Source: MED-G17 sp963991985
Lineage (GTDB): Bacteria > Bacteroidota > Bacteroidia > NS11-12g > UBA9320
Length of the DNA stretch: 11,570 nucleotides
Reading direction: 5' to 3'
NCBI GenBank assembly: GCA_963991985.1
Contig: CAXDRX010000033.1
Coordinates: forward strand, 1-11,570
Position 1 is the first letter of the stretch; each line of letters opens with the position of its first letter. Positions 1 to 7,298 of this stretch are shown piece after piece. Under the pieces are notes generated by a model, which made no database searches, was not told the origin of the DNA, and worked only from the letters and a program-made list of their open reading frames with translations. The translations under genes were made by a program, and so were the position numbers.

Positions 1-188
1 AACAAATAGAATTGGGCGGTTTTTTAAGTGCTTTTTGGGATGGAAGTAAAGAAACAGAAGAAAAAATAAAAGAACAAACCAAAGCAACAATCCGTTGCAT
101 TCCTTTAAATCAAAAAATAGAAGAAGGAATAGATATCTTTTCGGGCAAACCCGCTCAGCAGAGAGTACTTTTTGCAAGAGCATACTAA
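1..188 (+). CDS. proS: Prolyl-tRNA synthetase, C-terminal fragment (5' end outside window)
   Basis: This is the last 61 codons of proline--tRNA ligase, which charges tRNA-Pro with proline in the cytoplasm. The reading frame enters at base 3 and stops at TAA 186-188. The translation contains FWDGSKETEEKIKEQTKATI, then RCIPLNQ, then SGKPAQQRVLFARAY. That pattern matches the C-terminal domain of the archaeal/eukaryal-type (ProS type 3) enzyme, including the conserved terminal tyrosine. The usual second cysteine of the GKC..SGKP segment is replaced (EEGIDIFSGKP), so a C-terminal zinc site, if the rest of the protein has one, would lack that ligand. The catalytic domain lies upstream of the window. 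The next gene follows on the same strand after 8 bp, so co-transcription is likely. Identification is from motif recognition and is strong for so short a fragment. Confidence 0.9.
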   Translation, partial: QIELGGFLSAFWDGSKETEEKIKEQTKATIRCIPLNQKIEEGIDIFSGKPAQQRVLFARAY

Positions 189-196
189 TAGAAGGT

Positions 197-1534
197 TTGT
201 ATGATTCAAAAGAACATCTTGGAGAGCAACCCTTAAAAAAACTATTGTTGGGTCAAGCCATACCTGCCTCTATTGGGTTTATGGTAATGAGTGTTTATGC
301 TATAGTAGATACTTTTTTTGTAAGTCACTACATTGGTAAGTTGGCCATTGCATCGATCAGTATCTCCATGCCCATTGTTTTTTTAATCGCGGCCTTTGGA
401 ATGGCTATAGGGGTAGGCGGCGCATCGGTTATTTCCCGGGCCTTGGGTGCGGGGGATTTATCCAAAGCAAAAAGAGCATTTGGAACACAAATTTCACTTA
501 CTTTATTTCTGCTGGTTTTGTTCGCAGGTATCGCAAGTTTTGCAAGGAAAAATGTTTTGTATGTTTTTGGTTGCAACCAAGAAATTATGCCTCTTGCTCT
601 TGAATATTTTACCATTGTGTCTCCAAGTATCTTGTTTTTGGGATGGGCAATGATGAGCAATAATGTATTGCGGTCTTTGAACAAGCCAAAGGTGGCGATG
701 ATGAGTTTGATTATTCCTGCTGTAAGCAATATTGTTTTGGATCCGCTGTTGATTGGGTACTACAATATGGGAATTGCCGGGGCTGCTTGGGCAACGGCCT
801 TTGGCTATGTGAGCAGTGGAATTTTTACAGTATATTATTTCGGAACGAAAAATCTGGAGTTAAGATTTAAAGAAGCCCATTTGAATTTTGACAATGATTT
901 GGTCAAAGAAATTTCTTCCATTGGTTTTATTACTTTGGTGAGGCAAGCTGCTTTTAGTATTCTAGCCATTTTTCTCAACAACAGTTTGAAGTACTACGGA
1001 GGAGCTACCGCCATTTCTGTATATGGGATTATCCGAAGCTTAACCTTGTTTATCTCTTTCCCGATGATTGGCATCATGCAGGGATTTATACCCATCGTTG
1101 GATTTAATTACGGCGCAAAAAAGTTTGCGCGAGTAGTGAGGGTCACTCAATTGGCAAATATTTGGAGTATTGTAACGGCTTCCTTTTTGTATTTGATTGT
1201 TTTTGTTTTTGCTGAGGCAATCACTAAATTTTTTACCCAAGATACAGTGTTAATAGAGCAAACGCCATTTGCCCTTCGTATGGTTTTTTTGGCGATGCCC
1301 ATATTGGGAATTGGATTTAATGCTGGGGCTTATTTCCAGGCCATTGGAAAACCGAAAGAAGCTTTATGGCTTACCTTATTTAGGCAAGGTTTGTTTATGA
1401 TTCCGCTTGTAATTGTTTTGCCAATATTTTTTGGCATTAACGGAATTTGGTTTTCTTTTCCTATTGGTGAATCCCTAGCAACTTTGATCAGTTGTTTTTG
1501 GATGTATCTAAGTTTGCGGCGTTTGGGAAAGTAA
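197..1534 (+). CDS. MATE-family multidrug/Na+ antiporter
   Basis: This is an integral inner-membrane MATE (multi-antimicrobial extrusion) protein of about 445 residues, the usual family length. Members export cationic drugs or metabolites in exchange for Na+ or H+. The N-terminal EHLGEQPLKKLLLGQAIPAS segment leads into the first helix, and VYAIVDTFFVSHYIG and GMAIGVGGASVISRALG follow; these are typical of the NorM/DinF side of the family. Hydrophobic segments continue to the end, consistent with twelve helices in two bundles. The frame stays open back to an ATG at 95, but that lies inside proS. The first start after the proS stop is TTG at 197, preceded by AGAAGG with too little spacing to be a good ribosome site. 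The next in-frame ATG falls within helix 1. The 3' end overlaps the convergent glycosyltransferase gene by 27 bp. The substrate cannot be predicted. Confidence 0.88.
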   Translation: MYDSKEHLGEQPLKKLLLGQAIPASIGFMVMSVYAIVDTFFVSHYIGKLAIASISISMPIVFLIAAFGMAIGVGGASVISRALGAGDLSKAKRAFGTQISLTLFLLVLFAGIASFARKNVLYVFGCNQEIMPLALEYFTIVSPSILFLGWAMMSNNVLRSLNKPKVAMMSLIIPAVSNIVLDPLLIGYYNMGIAGAAWATAFGYVSSGIFTVYYFGTKNLELRFKEAHLNFDNDLVKEISSIGFITLVRQAAFSILAIFLNNSLKYYGGATAISVYGIIRSLTLFISFPMIGIMQGFIPIVGFNYGAKKFARVVRVTQLANIWSIVTASFLYLIVFVFAEAITKFFTQDTVLIEQTPFALRMVFLAMPILGIGFNAGAYFQAIGKPKEALWLTLFRQGLFMIPLVIVLPIFFGINGIWFSFPIGESLATLISCFWMYLSLRRLGK

Positions 1535-2737
1535 AGATTCTAAACAAGATTTCAGGAGAAAATCGGTAGAGCGGTAATCAAACTTTTCTTCAAGCAATTT
1601 GCGGGCTTTTTTACCCATCGTTGCGCTCGTCTCTTTTTTCAGGTATAACAGAATGGCCTTTTTATAACTTTCTAAGTCGTAAAAAATACTGCCGATGTCA
1701 TTGCCTTGAATAAGGTCTTTTTGTGGACGACAATCGGAACTGATGATCGGCAAGGAGCCATACATATATTGAAAGATTTTATTTGCTATACCGCTTTCAT
1801 GCTGCTTGTTTTTTTCCAATGGCGACAAGGCAACATCTGAAAGTGTTAGATAGCTTTCCAAATCATTTAAGTTTATCCATGGTACATGACAAAGACATCC
1901 TTTTTTGGACAGAAAATTCATTTGTTGTTGAATTTCATGTTTTTCAGATTTATCTATAGGACCAATCAGCAATAAATTTACCTTAATACCTTCCTCATGA
2001 AGTTCCCTGAAAACTTTTAAGGTTAACTGAATTCCTCTTCTTTTGGCTATAACGCCAAAATATACAAAAGTTGGATCATTTATTCCTTTCCAAGAAATTT
2101 TTATCTTTTCCTTTTTTTGTGATGCTTCAAAATCACCAATATCCAAAGTGTTTGGCAATACAACGAAACGCTGATTTTGTAGTTCTTTGTACTTTTTTTG
2201 TAAATCATCTTGAAAGCTTTTGCTTAAGGTAACGATGGCTTGAGCACAAGCCATAAAGCTTTTTTCTTTTGTCTTCCATTTTTTTGCATTGAAAAGCCAT
2301 TTTGTTAGGTTGCTTTTATTGGCACCATAGTGCGTGACAGCTTCGGGGTAATTTTCATGCAAATCCAAGATTAAATGAGCTTTACTCCCACATTTTTTAA
2401 TGGCATTTGCACATGGTTTGCTGAGATACAAATCGTGAACATGAAAAATAGCTACTTCATATGATTTTAGAAATTTGCAGGCCCAATGGGTGAGCAAAAG
2501 CCCGTAGATATTTGTTCTTCCGTCTACTATCTTGAGCCCGTTTCGTAATCTTTTGGACAGTTTGATTCTTTTGATTGGATAGGGAAGAATAGAGTCATTT
2601 TTTTTATCAGAGGGATGGTATTCAAAACACAATACTTTTATCTCGAAACCAAGCCTTTGGTATTGAGATATTTGTTTTTTTACGCGTACATCGTGATTGA
2701 GATTGTTGTCTACAAAAATGCCTATGGTTTTATTCAT
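1508..2737 (-). CDS. GT4-type (GT-B fold) glycosyltransferase
   Basis: The 409-residue cytoplasmic or membrane-associated protein resembles group 1 (GT4) glycosyltransferases, which move a sugar from a nucleotide donor to a growing glycan or lipid. The N-terminal half has the GT-B acceptor-domain pattern: a beta strand at the start (TIGIFVDNNLNHDVRV, about 4-19), then IFHVHDLY (about 97-104) and DLHENYPEAV (about 125-134). The C-terminal donor domain begins with FVYFGVIAKRRGIQ (about 224-237). It carries SPLEKNKQHESGIANKIFQYM, a run overlapping the GT4 EX7E-type region, and then LPIISSD (about 329-335). There are no membrane segments. The gene is last in the minus-strand run, and its ATG overlaps the amidotransferase stop (ATGAATAA), which suggests translational coupling. 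Donor and acceptor are unknown. Context points to surface-glycan assembly, which is inference. Confidence 0.85.
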   Translation of the reverse strand: MNKTIGIFVDNNLNHDVRVKKQISQYQRLGFEIKVLCFEYHPSDKKNDSILPYPIKRIKLSKRLRNGLKIVDGRTNIYGLLLTHWACKFLKSYEVAIFHVHDLYLSKPCANAIKKCGSKAHLILDLHENYPEAVTHYGANKSNLTKWLFNAKKWKTKEKSFMACAQAIVTLSKSFQDDLQKKYKELQNQRFVVLPNTLDIGDFEASQKKEKIKISWKGINDPTFVYFGVIAKRRGIQLTLKVFRELHEEGIKVNLLLIGPIDKSEKHEIQQQMNFLSKKGCLCHVPWINLNDLESYLTLSDVALSPLEKNKQHESGIANKIFQYMYGSLPIISSDCRPQKDLIQGNDIGSIFYDLESYKKAILLYLKKETSATMGKKARKLLEEKFDYRSTDFLLKSCLESLLSQTPQT

Positions 2738-4595
2738 CTCTAAGAAAAGGTTGAAAGGTGTCGAACCAAATGCTCAGATTGAGCATTTTTGCAATTTCTT
2801 CATTTTTAAAATTATTCAAATTTGATTCGGTAATCGAATATTTTTTTCCAAGTTTTGGCAAAATAGTTGAATCTCTTATCGTCTTTAAAACGTATGTTTT
2901 TAGCGGCCCTTTGAAATAAAATTCAGTTGGATTTTCCCATCCCATTTTATCTTTTCTCCAAACAATTTCTTGGGGCAATTTTTCAATCATTGCTTTTCTT
3001 GAAATGGCTTTGGTCCAGCCGTCGGCGATCAGCACATTTTTTTCAATACCCAACAAAAACTCAACCAATTTATAGTCCAAGTAGGGGGTCCTTGATTCAA
3101 CTGAATAGGCCATGGAATTTCTGTCTAAATAATGAATCAAGTTGGATAAATTGTGGTTGATGTCGTAGATCAATCTCTCTTGCAAATTAAGTCCAGTTAA
3201 AAAGGGCTTTTTGGCAACAAGAAGATAAATGGTTTTAAAGATTGGGTTGGAAAAAAACGCCCTAAAGGGTTTCAAACGCAAACCTTTTTTTATCAAAGGT
3301 TTTGCTCTTGGAATGGTCAACAATTGCTCGATCTCAGCGCTGTCAATTTTTTTTGCATGAATAAAATAATTGGGCAAATACTTTAAATAACCAGCCAGAA
3401 TCTCATCGGCCCCTTGTCCATCTAGAGTAACTTTAACATCTGATTTTCCAACGAGTTTGAAGGTATTGTAGGCTGCGATCATAATTCCGTTGGGTGGTGT
3501 GTCGTGGATATAAATGAGGTTTTGATGATCTTTTATTAGCTCATCCAATTTGGGTTCTATTTTATGAGAAGTTAAACCCAACAAATTGACCAACTGGTCA
3601 ATAAATTCGGATTCATCGGCAAATTTTGATTCTTCTTTGTTGTAGACAGTCGAGAATGTATGTTGCTCTAGTTGTGTGTTTTTCCGTAGCTCACGAACCA
3701 TCGCCACAATTGCGCTGCTGTCCAAACCTCCGGACAGAGCCGACCCAACTTTCACTTTTGACCGAAGCCGAAGCGATACAGATCTTTTAAATAAATTCAG
3801 GTAATCTTTTGTGGCATGATCAGATTTTATTTTTGGCAGCTTATTTATGTCCCAAAAAACTTGAGCGGTTTTAGGATGAAACAAAGAGAGGTCCGATAGA
3901 GAAAATGTTTGAATGGAGGCCTTTGGAAATCGATAGATGTCTGTAAATAATGTTTCCTTTTTGTATTCAGATGAACCATATTTCAAATAAGCAATACATT
4001 CTTTATTGTCGATACCAATGTCAAACAACTTTGATTTTAGAATACTCTTAATTTCTGAAGCAATGGCCAATTTGCCATTTTGAAAGCAGTAATAAAGAGG
4101 CTTAATCCCAAAACGATCGCGCGATAAAAAAACGTTTTGTTTTTCTAAATCAATAAGACAAAAAGCCCACATGCCATTAAAGTGTTCGACGCATTTTTCT
4201 CCCCACTTTTTGTAAGCTTCAACGATTACCTCAGAGTCGTTATTTGCTTGGAAGTTTAGGTTTTGAGCGATTTCCAGATAATTATAAATTTCTCCATTGA
4301 AAACCAACAAAAATCGATTGTCTTTGAGCATGGGTTGATATCCGGTATCTTCAACATCCATGATGGATAATCTTCTATGGGCCAGAAAGAAGTGGGATGA
4401 AATTGCTTGTTCAATTTTTTCATGATTTTGGTTTTTGGAGTCTTTTCCAGAATAATTTTTTGGGACTAATTTATTGTCCAGACCAACATAGCCTTCATCG
4501 TCGGGGCCGCGATGTTTTATGGCATCATTCATTCTTTGTATGTCAATACCATTAAATTTTTGATTGTTGGAGAGAAGAACATTAAATCCACACAT
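2730..4595 (-). CDS. asnB: Asparagine synthetase (glutamine-hydrolysing) / AsnB-like amidotransferase
   Basis: This 621-residue enzyme has both AsnB domains. The N-terminal class II glutamine amidotransferase keeps the catalytic Cys2 (MCGF rather than the commoner MCGI), KHRGPDDEG (28-36), HRRLSIMD (73-80), FNGEIYNY (99-106) and SRDRFGIKPLYY (158-169). The C-terminal synthetase domain has the ATP pyrophosphatase loop SGGLDSS (288-294), LDGQGADEILAGY (391-403) and, further on, SVESRTPYLDYKLVEFL. All key residues look present, so it should release ammonia from glutamine and amidate an adenylated carboxylate. A lysine- and asparagine-rich stretch at about 41-66 looks like an insertion in the amidotransferase domain. 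Free asparagine synthesis is the default role. Because the gene lies between a sulfotransferase and a glycosyltransferase, amidation of a uronic acid in a glycan, as proposed for AsnB homologues in polysaccharide clusters, is a real alternative. The ATG start is fixed by the catalytic Cys. Confidence 0.9.
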   Translation of the reverse strand: MCGFNVLLSNNQKFNGIDIQRMNDAIKHRGPDDEGYVGLDNKLVPKNYSGKDSKNQNHEKIEQAISSHFFLAHRRLSIMDVEDTGYQPMLKDNRFLLVFNGEIYNYLEIAQNLNFQANNDSEVIVEAYKKWGEKCVEHFNGMWAFCLIDLEKQNVFLSRDRFGIKPLYYCFQNGKLAIASEIKSILKSKLFDIGIDNKECIAYLKYGSSEYKKETLFTDIYRFPKASIQTFSLSDLSLFHPKTAQVFWDINKLPKIKSDHATKDYLNLFKRSVSLRLRSKVKVGSALSGGLDSSAIVAMVRELRKNTQLEQHTFSTVYNKEESKFADESEFIDQLVNLLGLTSHKIEPKLDELIKDHQNLIYIHDTPPNGIMIAAYNTFKLVGKSDVKVTLDGQGADEILAGYLKYLPNYFIHAKKIDSAEIEQLLTIPRAKPLIKKGLRLKPFRAFFSNPIFKTIYLLVAKKPFLTGLNLQERLIYDINHNLSNLIHYLDRNSMAYSVESRTPYLDYKLVEFLLGIEKNVLIADGWTKAISRKAMIEKLPQEIVWRKDKMGWENPTEFYFKGPLKTYVLKTIRDSTILPKLGKKYSITESNLNNFKNEEIAKMLNLSIWFDTFQPFLRDE

Positions 4596-4600
4596 CTGCT

Positions 4601-5641
4601 TTAGATACTTTGAACGGGTTGCGTAATGGAAATCAATTGTTGAAGATTAAGAGAGCTATAAGGTGCTCCTTTTAACACTTTTCTCCAATCTCTTGAGGTA
4701 TATCGTCCTCCCTTAGAATGGTAATTTTTGAATATAGGTTTCAGTGAATCTTGGTAACCAAAGTGTTCAATGATCTCCATAAATGTCATGGATGGGTAAT
4801 TAAATTTATCTGCATATCTATCGTGAATTTTAAGACCTTTTGCGGCGGAAAAAAGTTGCTTAATGTTGTCATTCAATTCTTTATTGTTGGCATCCACGAT
4901 TCCGTCATTTGAGGAGATACTCCAGCTTTTGGGTCTTTTGATGGTTTTTTTTCGATGGTTGTTGTTTCGAAAATTCTTTTCAATTTCATCTTCTTCCAAA
5001 GAAAGCTTTGGGTTGATTGTCACCAAGATATTTTTGACCGTTCTCCAAGGATTTTTAATCAAATCTTCATATCGAATGCTCATTACATTTTGGTTTTGAC
5101 TCATGGCAATGAACAGATAGGCTTCGACAAACCAATTTATTAGACTAGCTTTTTTTGAAAAACCTCGATTAAGCATGGAGTTAAAAACATAAATTGGGTT
5201 TCTAATGACAAAGAGGTACCATCCATTTTTGAAATGTTGTAGATAATTTCTAGCGTAATGGTTGTTTTCTGGTGTTTTCTCAAAAAAAATCCCGCCTTGT
5301 TTCGATTCTTTAGAGAAATAATCATTGGCTAATTTTTGAACAAAAGAGTTCAAATCATCATTGGCCAAACGTTCTTTTAGGTAGGATTTGTTTAAGCTAT
5401 AATGTTTTAAGTTATGGAAATATGGACGATTTCTAATTTTATAGGGGGTTGGACATAGCGCAAATTTGTGTAAGCAGTTCTCAGGACTTTTTCCATAAAT
5501 GGTGGGATTGGCAAAAAGGCACAATTCAGGGCCACACATTGAAATATTTTGGGCATCCAATATATCTGCCAACAAGGTGCTTCCAGAACTTGGGCAGCAT
5601 CCAATCAGGCATACCTGATTTTTTTGGTTTATTTTTTTCAT
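4601..5641 (-). CDS. PAPS-dependent sulfotransferase family protein
   Basis: This 346-residue protein has both nucleotide-binding signatures of the P-loop-like sulfotransferase superfamily. The 5'-phosphosulfate loop is CPSSGSTLLADIL (16-28). The 3'-phosphate-binding motif is FVIRNPIYVFNS (144-155), with Arg147 and Ser155 in the expected places. Between them lies FEKTPENNHYARNYL (120-134), usual in bacterial Sulfotransfer_1/3 proteins, and RYEDLIKNP (190-198) follows. The enzyme would transfer sulfate from PAPS to a hydroxyl or amine on a carbohydrate, lipid or peptide. No signal peptide or convincing membrane helix is seen, so action in the cytoplasm is likely. Its stop lies 5 bp before the amidotransferase start and its start 3 bp after the transporter stop. 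No PAPS synthesis gene is in the window, so donor supply is not shown. The acceptor is unknown; glycan sulfation is inferred from the neighbours. Confidence 0.83.
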   Translation of the reverse strand: MKKINQKNQVCLIGCCPSSGSTLLADILDAQNISMCGPELCLFANPTIYGKSPENCLHKFALCPTPYKIRNRPYFHNLKHYSLNKSYLKERLANDDLNSFVQKLANDYFSKESKQGGIFFEKTPENNHYARNYLQHFKNGWYLFVIRNPIYVFNSMLNRGFSKKASLINWFVEAYLFIAMSQNQNVMSIRYEDLIKNPWRTVKNILVTINPKLSLEEDEIEKNFRNNNHRKKTIKRPKSWSISSNDGIVDANNKELNDNIKQLFSAAKGLKIHDRYADKFNYPSMTFMEIIEHFGYQDSLKPIFKNYHSKGGRYTSRDWRKVLKGAPYSSLNLQQLISITQPVQSI

Positions 5642-5644
5642 TCG

Positions 5645-6373
5645 CTAACCAATCAACCCTTCCAAAATGTCCCCAACAAAATAAGATACAATTGCGGCCA
5701 ATGCGCCTAAAGATAGGGTTTGAAAGACTGCTCGAAATAAATTCGTTTTGGTAATTCTTGCCTTCATCCACCCAATCAATGCAAATCCGATACCTGTAAA
5801 AATGCTTGTCCATAAAAATAAATTGCTCGGAAAAGAATAAAGATAGTCCCAAACATATACCAATAGTGGTATCAGCCCAATGGCAATGAACGAGAGATAG
5901 GTAACAAAACCCATCATGAAAGGAGATTTTGTCTCTTCTTGCATTTCAAGTTCTTCTTTCATCATTACTTCTACCCACCTGTCTTTATCTGAAGTAATCA
6001 CGTCTACTATCTGATCTAGAAGCTTGCCTTCAAATCCTTTTGCTTGGTATATTTCGCGTATTTCCTCTTTCTCTTTTTCAGGCAGATTGTCAACTTCCCA
6101 GTACTCTAGATCTTTGTGTTTTTGGTAATTGTCTTTTTCTGACTTAGTGGAAAGATATGCTCCGATACTCATTGCAAACCCGTCCGCGAGCAAATTGGCA
6201 AAGCCAAGAATTATGATTACCGAGCTATTGAAACCAGCTCCAACAGAACCTGCTACTACGGCGAATGTAGTTACACAGCCGTCAATTCCACCGTAAACAA
6301 ATTCGCCAAGATAGTCACTTAAATGGCCAAATCGCGAGTTGGTTTTGTGAATGATACTTTCGTCGTGTTTCAT
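5645..6373 (-). CDS. VIT1/CCC1-family Fe2+/Mn2+ transporter
   Basis: This 242-residue inner-membrane protein belongs to the vacuolar iron transporter (VIT1/CCC1, DUF125) family, which moves ferrous iron or manganese out of the cytosol and so buffers metal excess. Helix 1 contains YGGIDGCVTTFAVVAGSVGAG (28-47) with the conserved Asp31. Helix 2 contains ADGFAMSIGAYLSTKSE (63-79) with Met68. A hydrophilic acidic segment (about 95-150, with EKEKEEIREIYQ and MMKEELEMQEE) corresponds to the cytosolic metal-binding domain. Three more hydrophobic segments follow, giving the usual five helices. Length and motifs are normal for a bacterial member. It sits 3 bp from each neighbour in the minus-strand run. 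A link to the haem enzyme encoded just upstream is possible but unsupported. Confidence 0.88.
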   Translation of the reverse strand: MKHDESIIHKTNSRFGHLSDYLGEFVYGGIDGCVTTFAVVAGSVGAGFNSSVIIILGFANLLADGFAMSIGAYLSTKSEKDNYQKHKDLEYWEVDNLPEKEKEEIREIYQAKGFEGKLLDQIVDVITSDKDRWVEVMMKEELEMQEETKSPFMMGFVTYLSFIAIGLIPLLVYVWDYLYSFPSNLFLWTSIFTGIGFALIGWMKARITKTNLFRAVFQTLSLGALAAIVSYFVGDILEGLIG

Positions 6374-6376
6374 ATT

Positions 6377-7294
6377 TTATAATTTTTGATCTTGACCCCA
6401 TGACTCAATTTCTTTTTTGGAATATAAATCTGGGAAAAAAATCCGTTTTTGGTAAGCAGGATGCATATATTTTTGCCAATCACTTCCTCCAGTTGCAGCT
6501 CCTGTTCCGATATATTGTTTTGCTGTTTGATAATGGCTGATTACCCAAGTGATGTTAACAGTTTTGTCAAAATGTTTCATTTTTTCAATAAGGTTTGTGT
6601 TTTTTTTGTCTTTCTCAGAAAGTTGCAAGTAAGCATTCCATAGGTTTTTCCCTTGATATGAATCATTCAAAGTCTTTTGAAGGGAGTTGCCATATTTTTC
6701 TAAAAAGTTGGTAAGCAGAGGAGATTTTTCTTTTTGATTGGATGTTTTTCCTGCGGATTGCCAATAAAGTTTATCAAGAAGATTTTTTGGATTCAGATGA
6801 TCAACATTTCTTAAGCTGAGTTCTACCAAATTTTTTGGATGGGTGCTTTGCAACTCAATCAATCTGTACTGAAAACTTTGAAATCCACTGGCGGGGGTTA
6901 ATGTATCTCTAAATTGTAAATATTGTTCTAATTCCATGCCATTTTTCATAATGGTAAAAGATTGACTTAGGGCATCAAAATATCGAGTAATTCTATTGAA
7001 ACACTTTAACAAAGCACTGGCCAATTCTTCTTTGATTTGAAAAAAATGATTGATTTCCCAAAGAATCAATTTGAAATACAATTCGGTAATTTGGTGATAG
7101 ATCACAAATACCATTTCGTCAGGGAAGTTTGTCCTAGGTTGCTGTAAGGAAAGGAGAGCCTCGGTATGAATGTAATCCCAGTAAGTGATGTCCCGTGCAT
7201 GAAGCAGGCCAGATAAACGGGTACTTATTTGTTCTTCTTTGCCATCAAATTTTTTCCTTAATTTTTCAATAATATTTTCAGTTTTTTGGGACAT
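6377..7294 (-). CDS. kynA: Tryptophan 2,3-dioxygenase family protein
   Basis: This 305-residue haem dioxygenase would cleave the tryptophan indole ring to N-formylkynurenine, the first step of the kynurenine pathway. The N-terminal helical region has ITYWDYIHTEALLSLQQPR (36-54), and the distal haem pocket is VIYHQITELYFKLIL (64-78) with His67. FRDTLTPASGFQSFQYR (128-144) carries the arginine that binds the substrate carboxylate. ISHYQTAKQYIGTGAATGGS (252-271) holds the likely proximal haem ligand His254 and the TGGS turn next to the substrate. The end, DWQKYMHPAYQKRIFFPDLY, matches the form I associate with Bacteroidota. All recognisable active residues are present. No other kynurenine-pathway gene is in the window, so it may feed NAD synthesis, degradation or an aromatic product elsewhere. 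It is separated by 4 bp from efp upstream and 3 bp from the transporter downstream. Some distant family members act on other indoles. Confidence 0.88.
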   Translation of the reverse strand: MSQKTENIIEKLRKKFDGKEEQISTRLSGLLHARDITYWDYIHTEALLSLQQPRTNFPDEMVFVIYHQITELYFKLILWEINHFFQIKEELASALLKCFNRITRYFDALSQSFTIMKNGMELEQYLQFRDTLTPASGFQSFQYRLIELQSTHPKNLVELSLRNVDHLNPKNLLDKLYWQSAGKTSNQKEKSPLLTNFLEKYGNSLQKTLNDSYQGKNLWNAYLQLSEKDKKNTNLIEKMKHFDKTVNITWVISHYQTAKQYIGTGAATGGSDWQKYMHPAYQKRIFFPDLYSKKEIESWGQDQKL

Positions 7295-7298
7295 TCAA

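Noticed and set aside
95..196. N-terminal extension of the MATE protein from ATG 95
   Set aside because: The bases encode the proS C-terminus in another frame, and the extension (HSFKSKNRRRN...) resembles no MATE N-terminus.
328..729. Minus-strand open frame of 133 codons inside the MATE gene
   Set aside because: It is antisense to a well-conserved gene and has no recognisable domain; a shadow frame.
2730..5641. Lasso-peptide-like cluster (AsnB homologue plus sulfotransferase and transporter)
   Set aside because: The AsnB protein keeps the glutaminase Cys2, and there is no RRE/PqqD-like protein, transglutaminase-like protease or plausible precursor peptide nearby.
5449..5852. Open frames on both strands across the sulfotransferase-transporter junction
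   Set aside because: They overlap two genes with clear family motifs and show no motifs of their own.
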